Assembly (NCBI GenBank): GCA_032173965.1
Contig: JAVUNC010000004.1
Location: forward strand, 57,101,501-57,165,500
Reading direction: 5' to 3'
DNA: 64,000 nucleotides
Source: Sitta carolinensis
Taxonomy: Eukaryota > Chordata > Aves > Passeriformes > Sittidae
Positions 1-12,800 of this stretch are shown in pieces. The notes below the pieces were generated by a model that did no database searches, had not been told where the DNA came from, and was given only the letters and a program-made list of their open reading frames with translations. The position numbers were made by a program, and so were the translations under genes. Numbering within the stretch: position 1 is the first letter of the stretch; each line of letters opens with the position of its first letter.

Positions 1-960
1 CAGCCTTCCAACATTATTGTTGAAGTGACCTGTTCACCCTGTCACATTATGGCATCCACTTTTGTTATGTAATGCCACTATTTTATCATCCTTTTGACTT
101 TAAAAAAAAAAAAATTACAAAAAGGCAAAACCTGAACATGTATGCAATTATTTCCATAGCACTGAGTAGGAGAATTAAGGATGTATTTTGGAAGTACTGT
201 AACAGACTGGCTGGCTATGCCTTGAAAAAGCGTGTTTCTTCCCATTTTATTTTCTCAGCTGCAGTGTTAAGCATAAAAGCAGTCAAGTTAGAGTGTGTCT
301 GACTCTGTCCTCCCACACTGGCTTGTTTTTAATGTCGTATGATTGTTATTTCAGGAGTCATCATGTTTATGTAGGTTTTGTTTTTGGCTATGATTTTCAA
401 ACGGTCAGTTAGCAAATCATCATTAAGAAAGTTGCATGAAAGCCTAGCCTGGGAGTTTCTTGCCCAAGAAGACAAAATACATAGACATATATAGACAAGG
501 CAAAGGGATGCCATCTGTGCGTTAGCAAAGACTGACTTGCAGGGTAGCTGTACGCAGAGCAGTTGGCTTTGAGCTCTGCTGCTGTAGATGAGGAGCCTTT
601 GCTTGCTGCAGTCTAAAGAGAAAGGGAAGAGTAATAGCAAGTGGAGGATGTGTGTTACTGGAGAGGAATTAATATATGCAAAGATATCTCTTTTGGCATT
701 ACTCTGACATTGTGTTGGTGATATTGCAGGAAATGAGACATGGAGTGGAAGCTGGAAGAAAAGGAGTGTGACTTCTTGTCTCCTCTCTTCTGACATACAA
801 ATTCTCCCTTCTCAAATCTTGTAGTACTAGTGCAGAGCAGCAGTGATGTTTGAGCTAACTTCTGATAAAAATGCAGCTGCAGAGCAGTGGTATTGCTGGT
901 GAGGTTGTCCAACAGTGAGGAAAGAAAAACTTGGGCACCCTTGGAAAAGGATGGTTGTGG

Positions 961-1925
961 AATCATAGAATTGTTTAGGTTGGAAAAGACCTCTAAGATC
1001 ATTAAGTCTTAACATTAACCTAGGACTGCCACTAAACCATGTCCCTAAGTGCCACATCTACCTGTCTTTTAAATACCTCCAGGTGTAGTGACTCAACCAA
1101 TTCCTTGGGCGGTCTGTTTCAATGAATGACAAACATTTCCATGAAGAAATTTTTCCTAGTATCCAATATAAACCTCCCCTGGCATGACTTGAGGCTGTTT
1201 GCTCTTACCCAGTCAGTTGTTACTTGGGAAAAGAGACCAAGCCTCCTTTCAGATACTTGTAAGGAGCAATAAGATCTCCCTGAGCCTCCTTTTCTCCAGG
1301 CTAAACAACCCTGGTTCCCTCAGCTGCTCCTTGTAAGACTTGTGCTGCAGACCCTTCACCAGTTCTGTTGCCCTTCTCAGGACAAGTTGCAGCACCTCGC
1401 TGTCTTTTAGTGAGAGGCCCAAAACCAGACATAGGATTTGAAGTGTGGCCTCTCCAGAGCTCAGTACAAGGCAATGATCACTTCCCTTGTCCTGCTGGCT
1501 GAACTCTTTTCTGTTACAAGTCAGGATGCCATTGGCCTTCTTGGCTGCCTGAGCACAGCTGGCTCATCTTCAGCTGCTGTTGAGCAGCACCCCCAGGTCC
1601 ATTTTTAATGAGCAGCTTTCCAGCTTCTTCCACAAGCCTGCAGCACTGCATGGGACTGTTGTGACCCAAGGGCAGGACCCAGTACCTGGCCTTGTTGAGC
1701 CTCAGCCCAACAGTCCCGCCTGCCCAGATCCCTCTGCAGAGCCTTCCTACCCTCCAGCAGATCAGCATTCCTTACCAACTTAATGTCATCTGCCAACTGA
1801 CTGAAGGTGCACTCAATCCCCACATCCAGATCATCAGTAAAGATGTTAAACAGGACTGATCCCAGTACTGAGCCCTGAGGGACGCTTCCTGTGACTGGCC
1901 AATGGTCAACAGCAGTGGCAGCCTG
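961..1925 (-). mobile_element. CR1 LINE, 3' part with reverse-transcriptase relic
   Basis: Read on the minus strand, this is the 3' end of a CR1 retrotransposon. The element ends at 961 with AATCATAGAATT, the complement of the typical CR1 terminus. Frame 2009-1605 contains [13 protein letters not shown] (from about 1883) and LADDIKL (ADD at 1785-1793), matching the CR1 reverse-transcriptase motifs VPQGSVLGP and FADD. The element is 5' truncated near 1925, as most CR1 copies are, and downstream frames are broken. It lies antisense to PPP1R14C. It is degraded (L for F before ADD, and disrupted frame after it) and cannot encode an active enzyme. Confidence 0.9.
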
Positions 1926-1989
1926 ACTGTGTCTGGCTCCCTGGTGCTGGGCAGGAGGTGTTCCTTGCATGACCTCAGCTGGGGGTGCC

Positions 1990-2500
1990 TCTGCCAAAAA
2001 TGACTGCAAAAGTGGGATTTGGTGGAAGATGTGCTCTTCAGTGTTGGTTTATGCAGTGGTCTGGCAGTGCTGTGCAGGGCTCACTGCAGTGTGCAGCCCT
2101 GGGCCTTGCCGCAGGTCACACTCATGCCACACCTGCTCCATGGGAGTTGCCAGGGGCAGGGAATGGCAGCCAGGCCTATCCCACCCCCAGCCAGGAGCAG
2201 GCAGCGCGGGGCACTGGGACAGCCCCAGCCCTGGGCTGAGCCAAGCAGGCTGGGATGTGGGTCCGGCTCAGCACGGCCTGTGGCTGGGCAGGGCCGTGGG
2301 GAGCTGGCCCTGCTGGGCTGTGGCAGGGCAGGGGCTCATGGCCCCTGGAGCTGACATGGGCGCTGTGGGGATGGCCTTGTGGCCCAGACTCTTGAGTTTG
2401 GCTTCTTGGTCTGGATGGCCTGTAGGCAAAGCCTGCTTTCGGATACATTTTTATAGGAGCCTTTGGGCCTGGGTGTTTCTTAAGGGTGTTGGGGACAAAT
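1990..2500. other. GC-rich block of unknown origin
   Basis: A stretch much richer in G and C than its surroundings lies just beyond the 5' break of the CR1 copy. It is rich in GGGCAGGG, CCCAGCC and CTGGGC words but has few CpGs. Frames stay open on both strands (for example 1969-2502 on + and 2176-2634 on -), which is expected when A/T-rich stop codons are scarce. I do not recognise a protein or repeat family. PPP1R14C exon 1 was looked for here and not found. Confidence 0.6.
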
Positions 2501-5500
2501 AAGAGGCCGTTTGTCCTTGAAGTGAGAGTCTGGCTTGCAGACTGTAACACAGGGCTGTGGGTTGTGTTAACACGTGTGTCATAGCTGAGCATTCGAAGAG
2601 GTCGGTGCAGACCCAGCTGTGTTATCATAACCAAAGTGCCATACAGACCCTGATGAGAAGGTGAGTTGCGCCATTAGTTTAGTTTTTACTTAAAGATTTG
2701 TTTTTTTGAAGTGCTTGTGTTCAGCCATGAAACCCATTTAAATGTCAACTTCTGAAACCGTATTTCTTATTTTAATTTCCTCACATCACAATGGTTTGAT
2801 ATGCTGAAAGATTTTGCTTGGTACAGGTTCTTTGTTGCTGAGGCTGAAATAGCTGTAAAAGGCAGAGCAGGAGACAGGAAGGGAGAAGAGGGGCAGGCTA
2901 AGCCCACAGTCCATCAATGCTTCTTGGATGCCCTGCAGTCCTGTTGGAGACTTGGGGGCTGGCTGGAGGTGTTAAAAGGAGAAAAGGTAAGGGCATGAGT
3001 GCTATATCTGATCCACTATTCCCCCAGAAGCTGGCCATGCAATCTCCTCTCATCACTGTCATGCAAGTGCAGTGGTGGGTAACACAAGATTAAAGGAAGT
3101 ACAGCAGCTGATTACTTTTCTGGTTGTATCTTCATAATATTTAGGCTACTACCTGACCTGCAAAATTTCTGCAAAATTCATCTAGGTAAGCAAAAAAGGA
3201 TTAAATCTGCTGGATAATAGTTTCTTTGCAGCAATGTAAGCTGGTCTTGACTGCTACTGTGTTAATGGTTCCTTAAAGAAAACTATCAGCAGGCTAATAG
3301 CAGCTTTGAAAACAAAAACTTACCCTGCTTCATCCTATTTATATCCAAAGAGATGAACATTTCCAATCCTAATGATCCATTTAACTTCCAGGATTAAATA
3401 CATCTCAAGTAAAACTGTATGCAATTAAAAAGGAAGAAGCCTGTTAATGTAACACTGAGGCTGTGTGATTGAGGACAGTCAAGCAATTGGAAGACAGATC
3501 TTAAAAACTGAGGTTAGTTTTCATTTGACTCTTAAAGAATTTTATTCTTCCTGTTTCGCAGGTAAATATTTACATTGCTTTAATTCTGAAGCACTCTGAA
3601 GTGCTCAAAGGTTAACGAACAAAGCTTCAGCAATAGTGGCTAGCTAAGTGTTTCCTTCATATCAAAGATAGAAAACAATCACTTTATGACACACTTATTT
3701 GATGGTAAAATCCTACTGGAAGGTTGTTGGAATGATTCATCTGTTTAAGCTGTGTTTAATTGTAGGACCACTTCCATTTACTGTTTGTAATTCCTAAGTG
3801 TGGAGTTCCTCATTCTCTTCAGAAACAAACTTCATTGTGTATTGCAAACTTCTGCAGGGTAGCAGGCTTGTAGAGTACAAATGAATTTGGTGTTCAGCTG
3901 GTATGTTTCTTTTGTGTGTAAGACAGCCTTGCATGTAAAACACAGCCAGATGCAGAGCAGGGGTGCGCTTACCTGGGCTCCTGGGTCCGGTGCACTCAGA
4001 AGCAGCATGGATCACTGTGTACTTCAGTCCCATACACCTGCTGCTAGGACTGCTGGTGTCTTATTCCCATGGAGTATTTTCTGCATTAAACTGAGCTGCT
4101 TTTTATTTCCCGGGGAATTGCAGGAACTTGTCTGTTCTTGGGGCATGTTTTGAGGAGGAAGGGAAGAAGATATTGTGGGAAAGCATCACATAACTGAATT
4201 TGCTTTAGGGCTGAAGTCATCAAAACGTGGAAGAGAACTTGCCCACAAGAAAGCAGCAGTGAGGGTTTTGCCTGTAGCTCCAAATAGGCCAGGGTGGTTG
4301 GGAGTGGAGCACTGAATGCAAGGTGGACTGACTACTTATGTGAGTGAGTGGGAGCTCATTTGGAGCAATGCATGAGTAAAGGCCAAAGCTGACTTGCTAT
4401 AAAACAAAATGTTCCAAGAAGGCCAGAATAGTTTTCCATGAATAAAAAAGTTAAACGAGGAAGGTACCATTGCCTTGGCTTCTAGGGCAATATGAAGATG
4501 CTTTGATATAAAGCTTTGGCCCAATGCTCTTCTCACCTAAGCCAGATTGAATGTATAGATAACATAAGCTACCGAACTGCTCTTATTGAGAGACTGGTAA
4601 TTTTTAACTGCGTATTGTTTCTCAGTACATTTGGAACCTTGTAGATTCGAAGCTCAACCAGCTATTATTTCTCCTTTGGCTCTATCTGAAGTGTTTCAGG
4701 GCTTCATATGAATATTCCTTATCTGAGCACATACGTGGATTTTCTGTTTTAAAAAGTAGTTATTTTTTCTTTGTGTGTGCTTTCTGTTTGTTTGTTAAGA
4801 ACAACAGCATGAGGGAACTAAAAATTAACCTGCATTCCTTAGTGTATTTTCATAAGTTGTTACCCAGATCTACAGCAGAAACCACAGTAGGAAATGGTTT
4901 CTGGTCTGTGTAGAAATAAGGTGAAACTGATGGCCTAATTTTTCTAATTAACTACATAATTGTTTAATCCCTTTGGAAAATGGTGGTGTAAATTTGTGTA
5001 CTTTGGTTTTGAATATTTTTATTTTACAAAGTATCTTATGGCTTGGCTTGTCTATTCCGTGGTAGATGCCAAAGGCATTATATGAAGCATCTTCAGCATT
5101 TTTAAAGTACAATAAATATAGAAGTACTCTTGGCACAGCTATTTCCTTCTTGCAGCTGAAGGTAATGGGGATTTTAAACAAAGGGATATTGGGTATGTTT
5201 GATTTCATTGATTGGCAATGGGTTCTGCTACCTGCTTTTAACACTATATTCCATAGGGCAGATAGAAAACCTCTTTTCTAGTCACAAAATACTATCTGGT
5301 TGCCTGTGTTTTGCTGTACTGAAATGGCCAGGCAAGGACTGCTACACACATTCCATATTCAGTGGTTTTTATCCTGTGAATTCTTGTTATGGAAGGCAGC
5401 ACTGTTTATTATGAATGCAGGATTTATTAGTGTCCTGACTTTGGTCCTTGGCACTTTGTGTGCAGAACTGAAACATTTGTGCTTTATCTAAGCTACCTGC

Positions 5501-6780
5501 CTGTGGGAGGAATATGGGTACAGTGTCTTTTACAAATATCTTCTACAAGCTGTGAAGATGCATTTGAGGGGGTTGCTCCATCTTCTGTCTCCCAAACCAT
5601 CTGGGTTTGGAAGAATTTGAGAAGGATTAAAAGTAGATATTTGGCAGCTTCGGGCAGTAATGAGAGAGTGGGATCCTCAAACAGTGTCCAAATGTAGCTT
5701 CTTTGAAAACATCTCAAACTTTTTTTGCTTCTTTATCTTCAGAAAACAGTTCTCACTTCTCCACTCCTGTATGTTGTCTTTGAACCATCAGATAGAGACC
5801 TCATAAATGGCCCAAGATTTCTAAGCCCTGCACTAGAGGAGTCAGACATTTCCTAAGCTGTTGCTTTGACAGTGAAGTTCAGTAAACAGGGGCATTCAGG
5901 GGTAGAAAGTGCTGCACTGGAGGAATTTCTCATGTTTAGATGTGCTCGTTTCGGAGGCATTCTGAAAGTGGTGAGTTGAACTTTGCTTGCAGGGGCCATT
6001 TGAATGATTAAGAAGACTGGCACCTAGTGAAGGTCACTGGGAAGGAGCCTATGATACTTCTTTGTGCTGACTGGTAGGTCCCTGTGCCAGCCTTCTCTGA
6101 GCTAGGTTTAAAGTGCTTTGATTTGGTTTGCTGAAGTAAAGCTTGCCTGTGGAGACTGCATATGTGTGCAGCCCAGCTCTGCTTAGTTGGAGCAAAAAGT
6201 CTGTCCAGGAACTTGGATTCAGGCCAATTACTGCATGAGAAAAATTCTCATTCTCCTCCAGTATTTTTGCATGCTCACTCAGCCTGACCAGCTCTTGGAA
6301 AAGAGCTGGTGTTTCTTTAGAATTTGAGGGTGTCAGTCGACTCATCCAAACTTATAATTTGAAACTGGGTATTCTATTATTAGCTGTAGCCTGAAGTGAT
6401 TTTCGGAATCTACCTGTCATTTTGATTATGCTTACTCTTTATTTGTTTTGTTTCCTTGTTCATTGATATGAAAAAATATTAAAGAAATGTGCATCCCTTG
6501 CAGCTTGTGGCTAACGTGGTATGCTAGCATGTTTTAGAATGCCTGAAAAGAGTTTTAAAGGAATCTGGTAATGTAGGTTGGACAGAAAGTGATTGCATGC
6601 AACCATGACTATGCATAGGAGTCCTCTAGAGCTCAGGGTTTGAATTTGAGAGGAGGGAAAAGAGGGTTTGGAGCTACCTGAACACTGATTTACCACTACT
6701 GGTTTTAAACAGGTCCTCTTCCATCGCAGAAAGTCTTCTGAACTGGTGCTACAAGGTACTTAAAAGCTGAGCAAGAACAA

Positions 6781-6781
6781 T

Positions 6782-6812
<31 letters not shown>
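6781..6812. repeat. T-rich tract with sparse C
   Basis: Thirty-two bases of T interrupted by two C. It is a simple low-complexity run in intron 1. Confidence 0.9.
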
Positions 6813-7439
6813 CCAATGTGCATAAACACTTTTTCCAAGCTCAGGACATCTTGTTGAGCTCATTCAAATACAAATCCTGAAAGCTGCTTCTCTGGCCTGT
6901 ATGAGTTTGGATTGTAACTAGATCAGGGTTGGCTGCATTTTAAAGGCATTTTCAAGTCTATTTATTTCCATTATTAAGCTAAAGTGGCACATTAGAAATG
7001 TTTGGCAGAAAGATTTGTCTATGTGTCTTCTGCCATGCTCTTATTGCCCTAGCTTGAAATTGGCTGGGGAGATAATGATATTACAATGATAACTGTAGAA
7101 TTTAGCTGTTTATTTTCACAAAACTTCCACACCCTCTGAATATCTTCACTAAAGGGAAGAACTTCATCCTTTTTTAGTTGGAAGTGAATCCACACAGGTA
7201 AGTTGTTATAGCTTCTCTTGTGTTCTTGAAAAGGAAAAGGCTTTATTTGGGCACCTGAGAATCAAGACATGAATTATAGGAAAATCATACTTCCTTAGAA
7301 CTGGTGCTTCCCAATCCATGTAATTGTTTCTGCTCCATGTAAGAACGAACATGAGGAATTCAAACACAGATGTGATACACAGCCTTCTTTAGAGTAGCAC
7401 CTTTGTTGGGTACTGATAGACTAATCATGGCAGATTTGT

Positions 7440-7505
7440 CTTTTTTGTAGTTTGGTTTGGTTTTTTTGGGTGTGGTTTGGTTTTTTGGTTGTTTTTGTTT
7501 TTGGT

Positions 7506-7542
<37 letters not shown>

Positions 7543-7548
7543 TTTTTT
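7440..7548. repeat. T/G-rich tract with T34 run
   Basis: Low-complexity sequence of T runs separated by GG or GGG on the + strand, ending in an uninterrupted T34 (7508-7541). It lies in PPP1R14C intron 1. Confidence 0.92.
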
Positions 7549-9032
7549 GTGGAAGTCTATTCACTTTAAAGTGGGTGTTTTATTAAAGAAAATTACCTGC
7601 TAGCAACAAGTCCCACACTGATATGAAACACTGTCATGATACCAGTCATTCCCTGGATTTACTTTGTTGATGTGCCATTTACATTTCTTTGGTCTGCCAC
7701 AGTATAAAAAAGGAAACCACAAACAAACGACAGAACACAATGATCCACCAGAAGATACACCACCTCACTTCCCCAGACCCCAGTGATCCTGGGTGTATCC
7801 TGGGAGTACCAGCTCTTGTCTACGAGAAATCTTGTGGAAGTCAACTCTTTTGGGATGTGTTGGATGTAGTTTGTGCTAAAAACTACTTTGACATCTGAAA
7901 TCCTTTAAAGTGGAAAACAACAAGAACATGATTCAGTAGCAACATGGAGCTTCCTCTCTTATCTTTTTTTCCCAGGGAGGGAAAGGGAGTGACTGACTTT
8001 GATCTTATTACCTTCCTTCCACCTGATTCTCTGTGCATGTTCATGCAGTTTCATGTCTGGAGACCTGATTATCATTTCTGGTGTTCCTGAAATATCTCCC
8101 ATTTGAGAAAATCTGTAGGTGGAGATAGAAAAGCATGTGAGAATCTGGAGGAGCAAAGATGATAGGAGTTTTCCTCGTTAATATGTTTGTATTCAGGCTG
8201 ATCTCTACAAGGACTTCAAACCTTAAGACTTTGTATATTTGTAAAAAAAGTGACCAGTTAAAAATAACTTTATTGTTTGTTTAACAGAGTATTAAACCTC
8301 AAATTCAAAGTTCCTTTGAACTGGCTGTTCTGTATCAAACATAGACTAGCACACAACTGGTACTTTAAAAATGCACAGGAGTGCTTCTGGATTCCTTTTG
8401 ATGCAGCAGTTCTGTAACTGTGACTTTAAGGTCAGACTCAATGTTTGCGAAGGTGTGTGATTGCTAATGGCTATCATTTTGTCCTTAGAATGGAAATAGG
8501 CTGCTGCAGGTATTTGGTTTATATGCAGGTGGTTTGTAGGCCTGGGCCAAATAAGAAGGAGCTCTACTGAGAGTCTTTATTTTGGATTCCTTGGAATTAG
8601 TTCCTCAGCTATGCCCTGTAGGGTAATGATGTTATGTGTACTTCACTGCCACTTGACACTCTTGAGTTTCAGAGCATATGCTAAGTACAGTGGGTGAGAA
8701 CACCACTGTCCTTTACACCTGCCATTTTAACTTAAGTTGTGGTGTTTAACTGCTTGAAGTTTTCTTCTCCTGCATTTCCAATCCTATCTTTTTTTCAAAG
8801 GTGAAGTAATGTGAAAAGAATACAAAATAGTCAGCTCTTTGTCTTAGATGTGCTAGCCATAAAAAGCTGAACTATGTTTAAGAACTGAAACAGAAAGGAT
8901 GCTTGGATTGTATTAGTTCCTTTTCTTGGCATCTGGAAGTAGAAAATAACTTTCTACAGAGAAGACTACTACAATATATTGAGTAAATTAGTTAAAATTT
9001 GTCCAAGTTGAATGTTTGTCTTGAGAAGGTTA

Positions 9033-9175
9033 GGGTTGTGGGGTTGTGGTTGTTTGTGGGTTTTTTGGGGTTTTTTTGGGGGTTTTTTTGTTTTGTTTTG
9101 TGGTTTGTTTTTTTTTTTGTTTTGTTTTGTTTTTTTGTTTGGTTGGTTTGTTTGTGTTTTTTTGGGTTTGGTTTC
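9033..9175. repeat. T/G-rich tract with G runs
   Basis: T runs alternate with G runs on the + strand. G tracts of three to five lie at 9033-9035, 9040-9043, 9058-9060, 9067-9070 and 9078-9082, followed by TTTTG repeats. Both strands stay open in this stretch only because of the low complexity; those frames are not genes. Confidence 0.92.
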
Positions 9176-9691
9176 TTTTGCCACCAAAGTTAACGTTTTT
9201 TAAGTGGTCAAGGTAACCAGCTGGTGGTGCCCATCTGCACAACTTTTGATGTGGTGGTAAAATGATTAGTCTTAAAATATAGTGTAACAGATGGAAAAAT
9301 GAAATTACATTAGTTGTGATTTGTAATATGTTTCTTTTGGTCAGGCATTATGAGCCACACAATAAGACAACCTTTAAGACAGTCTATCCTTAGTCCCATG
9401 TCCTGACCCAACCTTTATCACGGTACACTGGTTAACTTTATCAAGATCTGAAGGAAAGAACTGTTGCCAGATTTGCTGGACTACAATGATGCTGTATGTT
9501 GCCTTCAGGATCAAAAATAGCAGCAGTGAACTTCAGCTACTCTTGTAACAGAAGGATGTAGGTCTTCCATGTAGTTATATGAGAAATACCATTGGTAAGT
9601 TTTATCTGCTGGGAGACAGACCTCTGTGCTGTAGTGCTTGATGCTCCCTTTCCAGTCTCTTGTTGTTTATTGTAGATGGATGGTTGCTCAA

Positions 9692-9836
9692 ACACAGACT
9701 CGTTGAATGAGTTGGAAGAGACCTTAGAGAGCATCTAGTTCTAACTCCCCTGCTGTGGGCAGGGACACCATCTGCTGGACTGGGTTGCCCAAAGTGCCAG
9801 CCAGCCTAACCTTGAATACTCCCAGGAATGGGGCAT
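9692..9836 (-). mobile_element. CR1 LINE 3' end, short fragment
   Basis: The segment follows the CR1 3' consensus read in reverse: GTTGGAAGAGACCTTAGAGA, then a CATCTAGTTC…CCCCTGC…GGGCAGGGACACC block, GGTTGCCCAAAG and CTTGAATACTCCCAGGAATG. The terminal octamer repeats are degraded. It is antisense to PPP1R14C. Confidence 0.88.
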
Positions 9837-12800
9837 GATACTATTTCTATGGTAGGCATAGAAAGCCTGTGGTAGACATAGAAAGTCAGGTGAGAGAAAT
9901 CCCAACTTATGAGTCCTGGTCCTTGTTTTTTTTTTAAGCCAAAACAATGTAGCTTAGCTTTAAAATATTGCCCAACATAAATGATTTTGACCAGATGAAA
10001 TTCTCATTCTGGAAAATGTCTGCTCCTGAGATAGATATGACTATTTACATGTTAAGTGGCTTTGTGTGTATAAATTCTAGTTGTCATGTGATGAATGTGT
10101 GTATTTGATAGCAGGGAGGGTGAGAAATGGAGAAGGCTAGCCTCCAAGTGTTTCCAAGAAGCAAGATAGTTAAAGGAAAACGAGACTCAGGAATGAGCAG
10201 CTGAAGTGTGAATCCAGGTAAATTCCTTGAATGCTTCCTTGAGAGTATGCCAGAGGCTAGAAACTAGCTAGTATTTTCCAGAAGGATGAAACACATGTTA
10301 GTCTCACCTGATGGCTTGCTCAGGCTGTTCTGGCTCCTTGCTGTAAATATACTATATTGGCCGAGTTCAAGATCTAGAAATCTTGAGCCCATGTTACACA
10401 AATCATGAGGTAATTTAGAAAAACAAAGTTGGTCTGTCTCTTTACTCCTTAATTGCTCTTGCCAGCAGCTTTTGAATGATGCCAAAAAACTTATTAAAAA
10501 GGCTTTGGCAGCAGTTATGGGTCCTTTTGCAAGACAAAGTTACCATTATTAGACCCCTGCTGTGATAGGCACTTAGTTGCAGATGCAAATGAGATTTAGT
10601 ACTGCTTGGAGAATGTCTAGTGATGGTGACTGCAGTGCACCCAACTGAGATGTTGTTCAATCCATCCAAAAGCTTTTGGTAGTCCCAGCTCTCATCTGAG
10701 GTGGCTGGCCTCAAAATAGGATATTAAAGATGAGCACCATTTTGGATCCTGAAAAGATTCTGGGTGGCAGAAGACTTTAATAATACTTCATTTGTGAACA
10801 CAAAGGTGGCTTCCTAGAAGGGCACTTCAAAACTTGGCTTTCACGAGCTTGCAGAGACAGGGGAATCAGCTCACTGGACATCATCTCAAGACTGTAAAGT
10901 TCCCAGTTTGTCTGTTAAATAAAAAACTGCATTTTAACTTCTAATCACAGTAACTTTTCTGATGCACTTTCATATGTTTTGGGGCCTGAAAGACACATTT
11001 AAGCTTTTAACCTCTGCTCATGGGGATTTTCAGAGATTTGGGCTCAAAACTTTTTAATCCTAATCAAATTTTAGCTCCTGTAGCTAGGCGTAGTGCTAAA
11101 GCAGGATATGTGTTGGTTTCAGCCACTATCTGGCCAGGGAGTAGTACACATAGGCATAACATGGGTTCCTTGTGGTCCTGTGAGCAAAGCATGATGGAAT
11201 TAAAAAAAAAAAAAGTTAAAACAACCCTGGAGATGGCTTAGAGCAAGACCCCTACATGATGAGTAGGCAAAGAAGCTACTGGAGTTAGAAGAGGTGGATT
11301 TTAGCAGAACAAAACAAGATGTAGCTGTACATACTACCAGTAACCACATCCTCTAATGTGGCAAAGCTTATGCTCTTTGCTGAACCAGACTTCAACTCTG
11401 TTTGGTTATTTGTTTGGAGCATCTGCCTTTGTTGTGAGGATCAAAGTACTATCTGGAGGTACATGTGAGGTAAAGCGTCTGAGATTGTTTCAGAGTTTGT
11501 ATGACAACAACATTTTTAGTGAAGAGAAGAATGTATTTTGTAATTTGACTTGTTAAGCACTCCTTTTAATAAGACTTACACTGTGTTGGTTTTCCTGTTT
11601 GGAATTCAGAGGCTGAGGAGTCGATATTAAATTTCAATCCCAGTTTTCCTGATTTACTTGCTACACGTTTTTTAATTTTAATTTTATTTTTTTTTAGATA
11701 CAAATCACAAGGTTTCTTGGTGTAGTGCAGATGATACTGGCTGTTTTCACATTTTTGCGGCTTTTAATGAATTTGAGCATCTCTTAGCATGGTGCCTGGC
11801 ATGCTCTGAATTTCAAGATTGGAGCCTTAGGAAAGTTTAACCTTGACTCTTTAGATGCCAGCTCTTCTAGGAGGAGAAACTGAGCTAAGGTTGCTGAGAT
11901 TTAGCTTAAAAATTTTGGAACTAGCAGAGAGCTGTTTTGTGTCTCTTCATAATAGCTGGCCCTGACAGTTTAACAGAGCTTATTGACCATCTGCTTTGTC
12001 TAGTTTGCCACATGGCAGAGTAACAACTAAGCCAAAATACTGGCGGCACAGTGTATTAATTAAGCAACTTGCTTGTGAACAGTATCAAGATATTAATTTG
12101 ATTGATGTTGTACACTTAACTTGAAGAGTTTTGTCCTTTCTCCTGCTGCAGTTGCTGGGTATTGAGCTGAAGATGGTAGGATAGGTGGTGAAGATGTTTG
12201 ACTGTATGTTGGAGTCCCTATTTGTCTCCTTGTCCTCTGTCTTCTGTTAACCCACTCTCAACAGATGGGATCCGGAGTATATTACAGTCTTGTTCCCCTG
12301 CTGCTACTTCTGACTGCTGTTCTTTGGCTCTCACAAAGCTGGCAAAGCAACAGCTGTTTCATAATTTTTCTGTTTGAAGGGAGAAACATAGCAATGTGGG
12401 GTGAGGGGAGTGACTGAAAGACCACTCATCTTGCTTGCATAAGACTAGAGACATAGCATTCTTGTCTCTTCTTAGAGAGCCAGTGACTCCTCTGAGAAGA
12501 GATTACATGTTCTTCAGTGTTTGTGTTCCTGGAAATACAATGCGTCTTTCTCCAAGGGGAGAGGAGAAATAGAGAGCTTTAAGCAAATAGCACTGGTTCT
12601 GTCTGCATGTACCTAGCTGGAGGAACCTGACTGTGGGCTGCTTGTAAGGGTGACTAATTCTGCTCAAAGGCCCAGCCCCCTGGGAGAGCAGATTTTTAAA
12701 TCCAGACTCTGCTGGTGGCAGAGATGTGTAACATGCTCTCTGAAAGGGATGTGGTAAGACTTTGGCAATATCCAACAACTGTTTGCTTGATCAAGGGACA

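Noticed and set aside
1969..2502. 177-codon open frame in the GC-rich block
   Set aside because: It is one of several overlapping frames kept open by low A/T content. No motif, and not PPP1R14C exon 1.
8969..9242. Open frames on both strands rich in Phe/Trp/Gly or Lys/Gln/Pro/Thr
   Set aside because: They are translations of the T/G-rich low-complexity tract.
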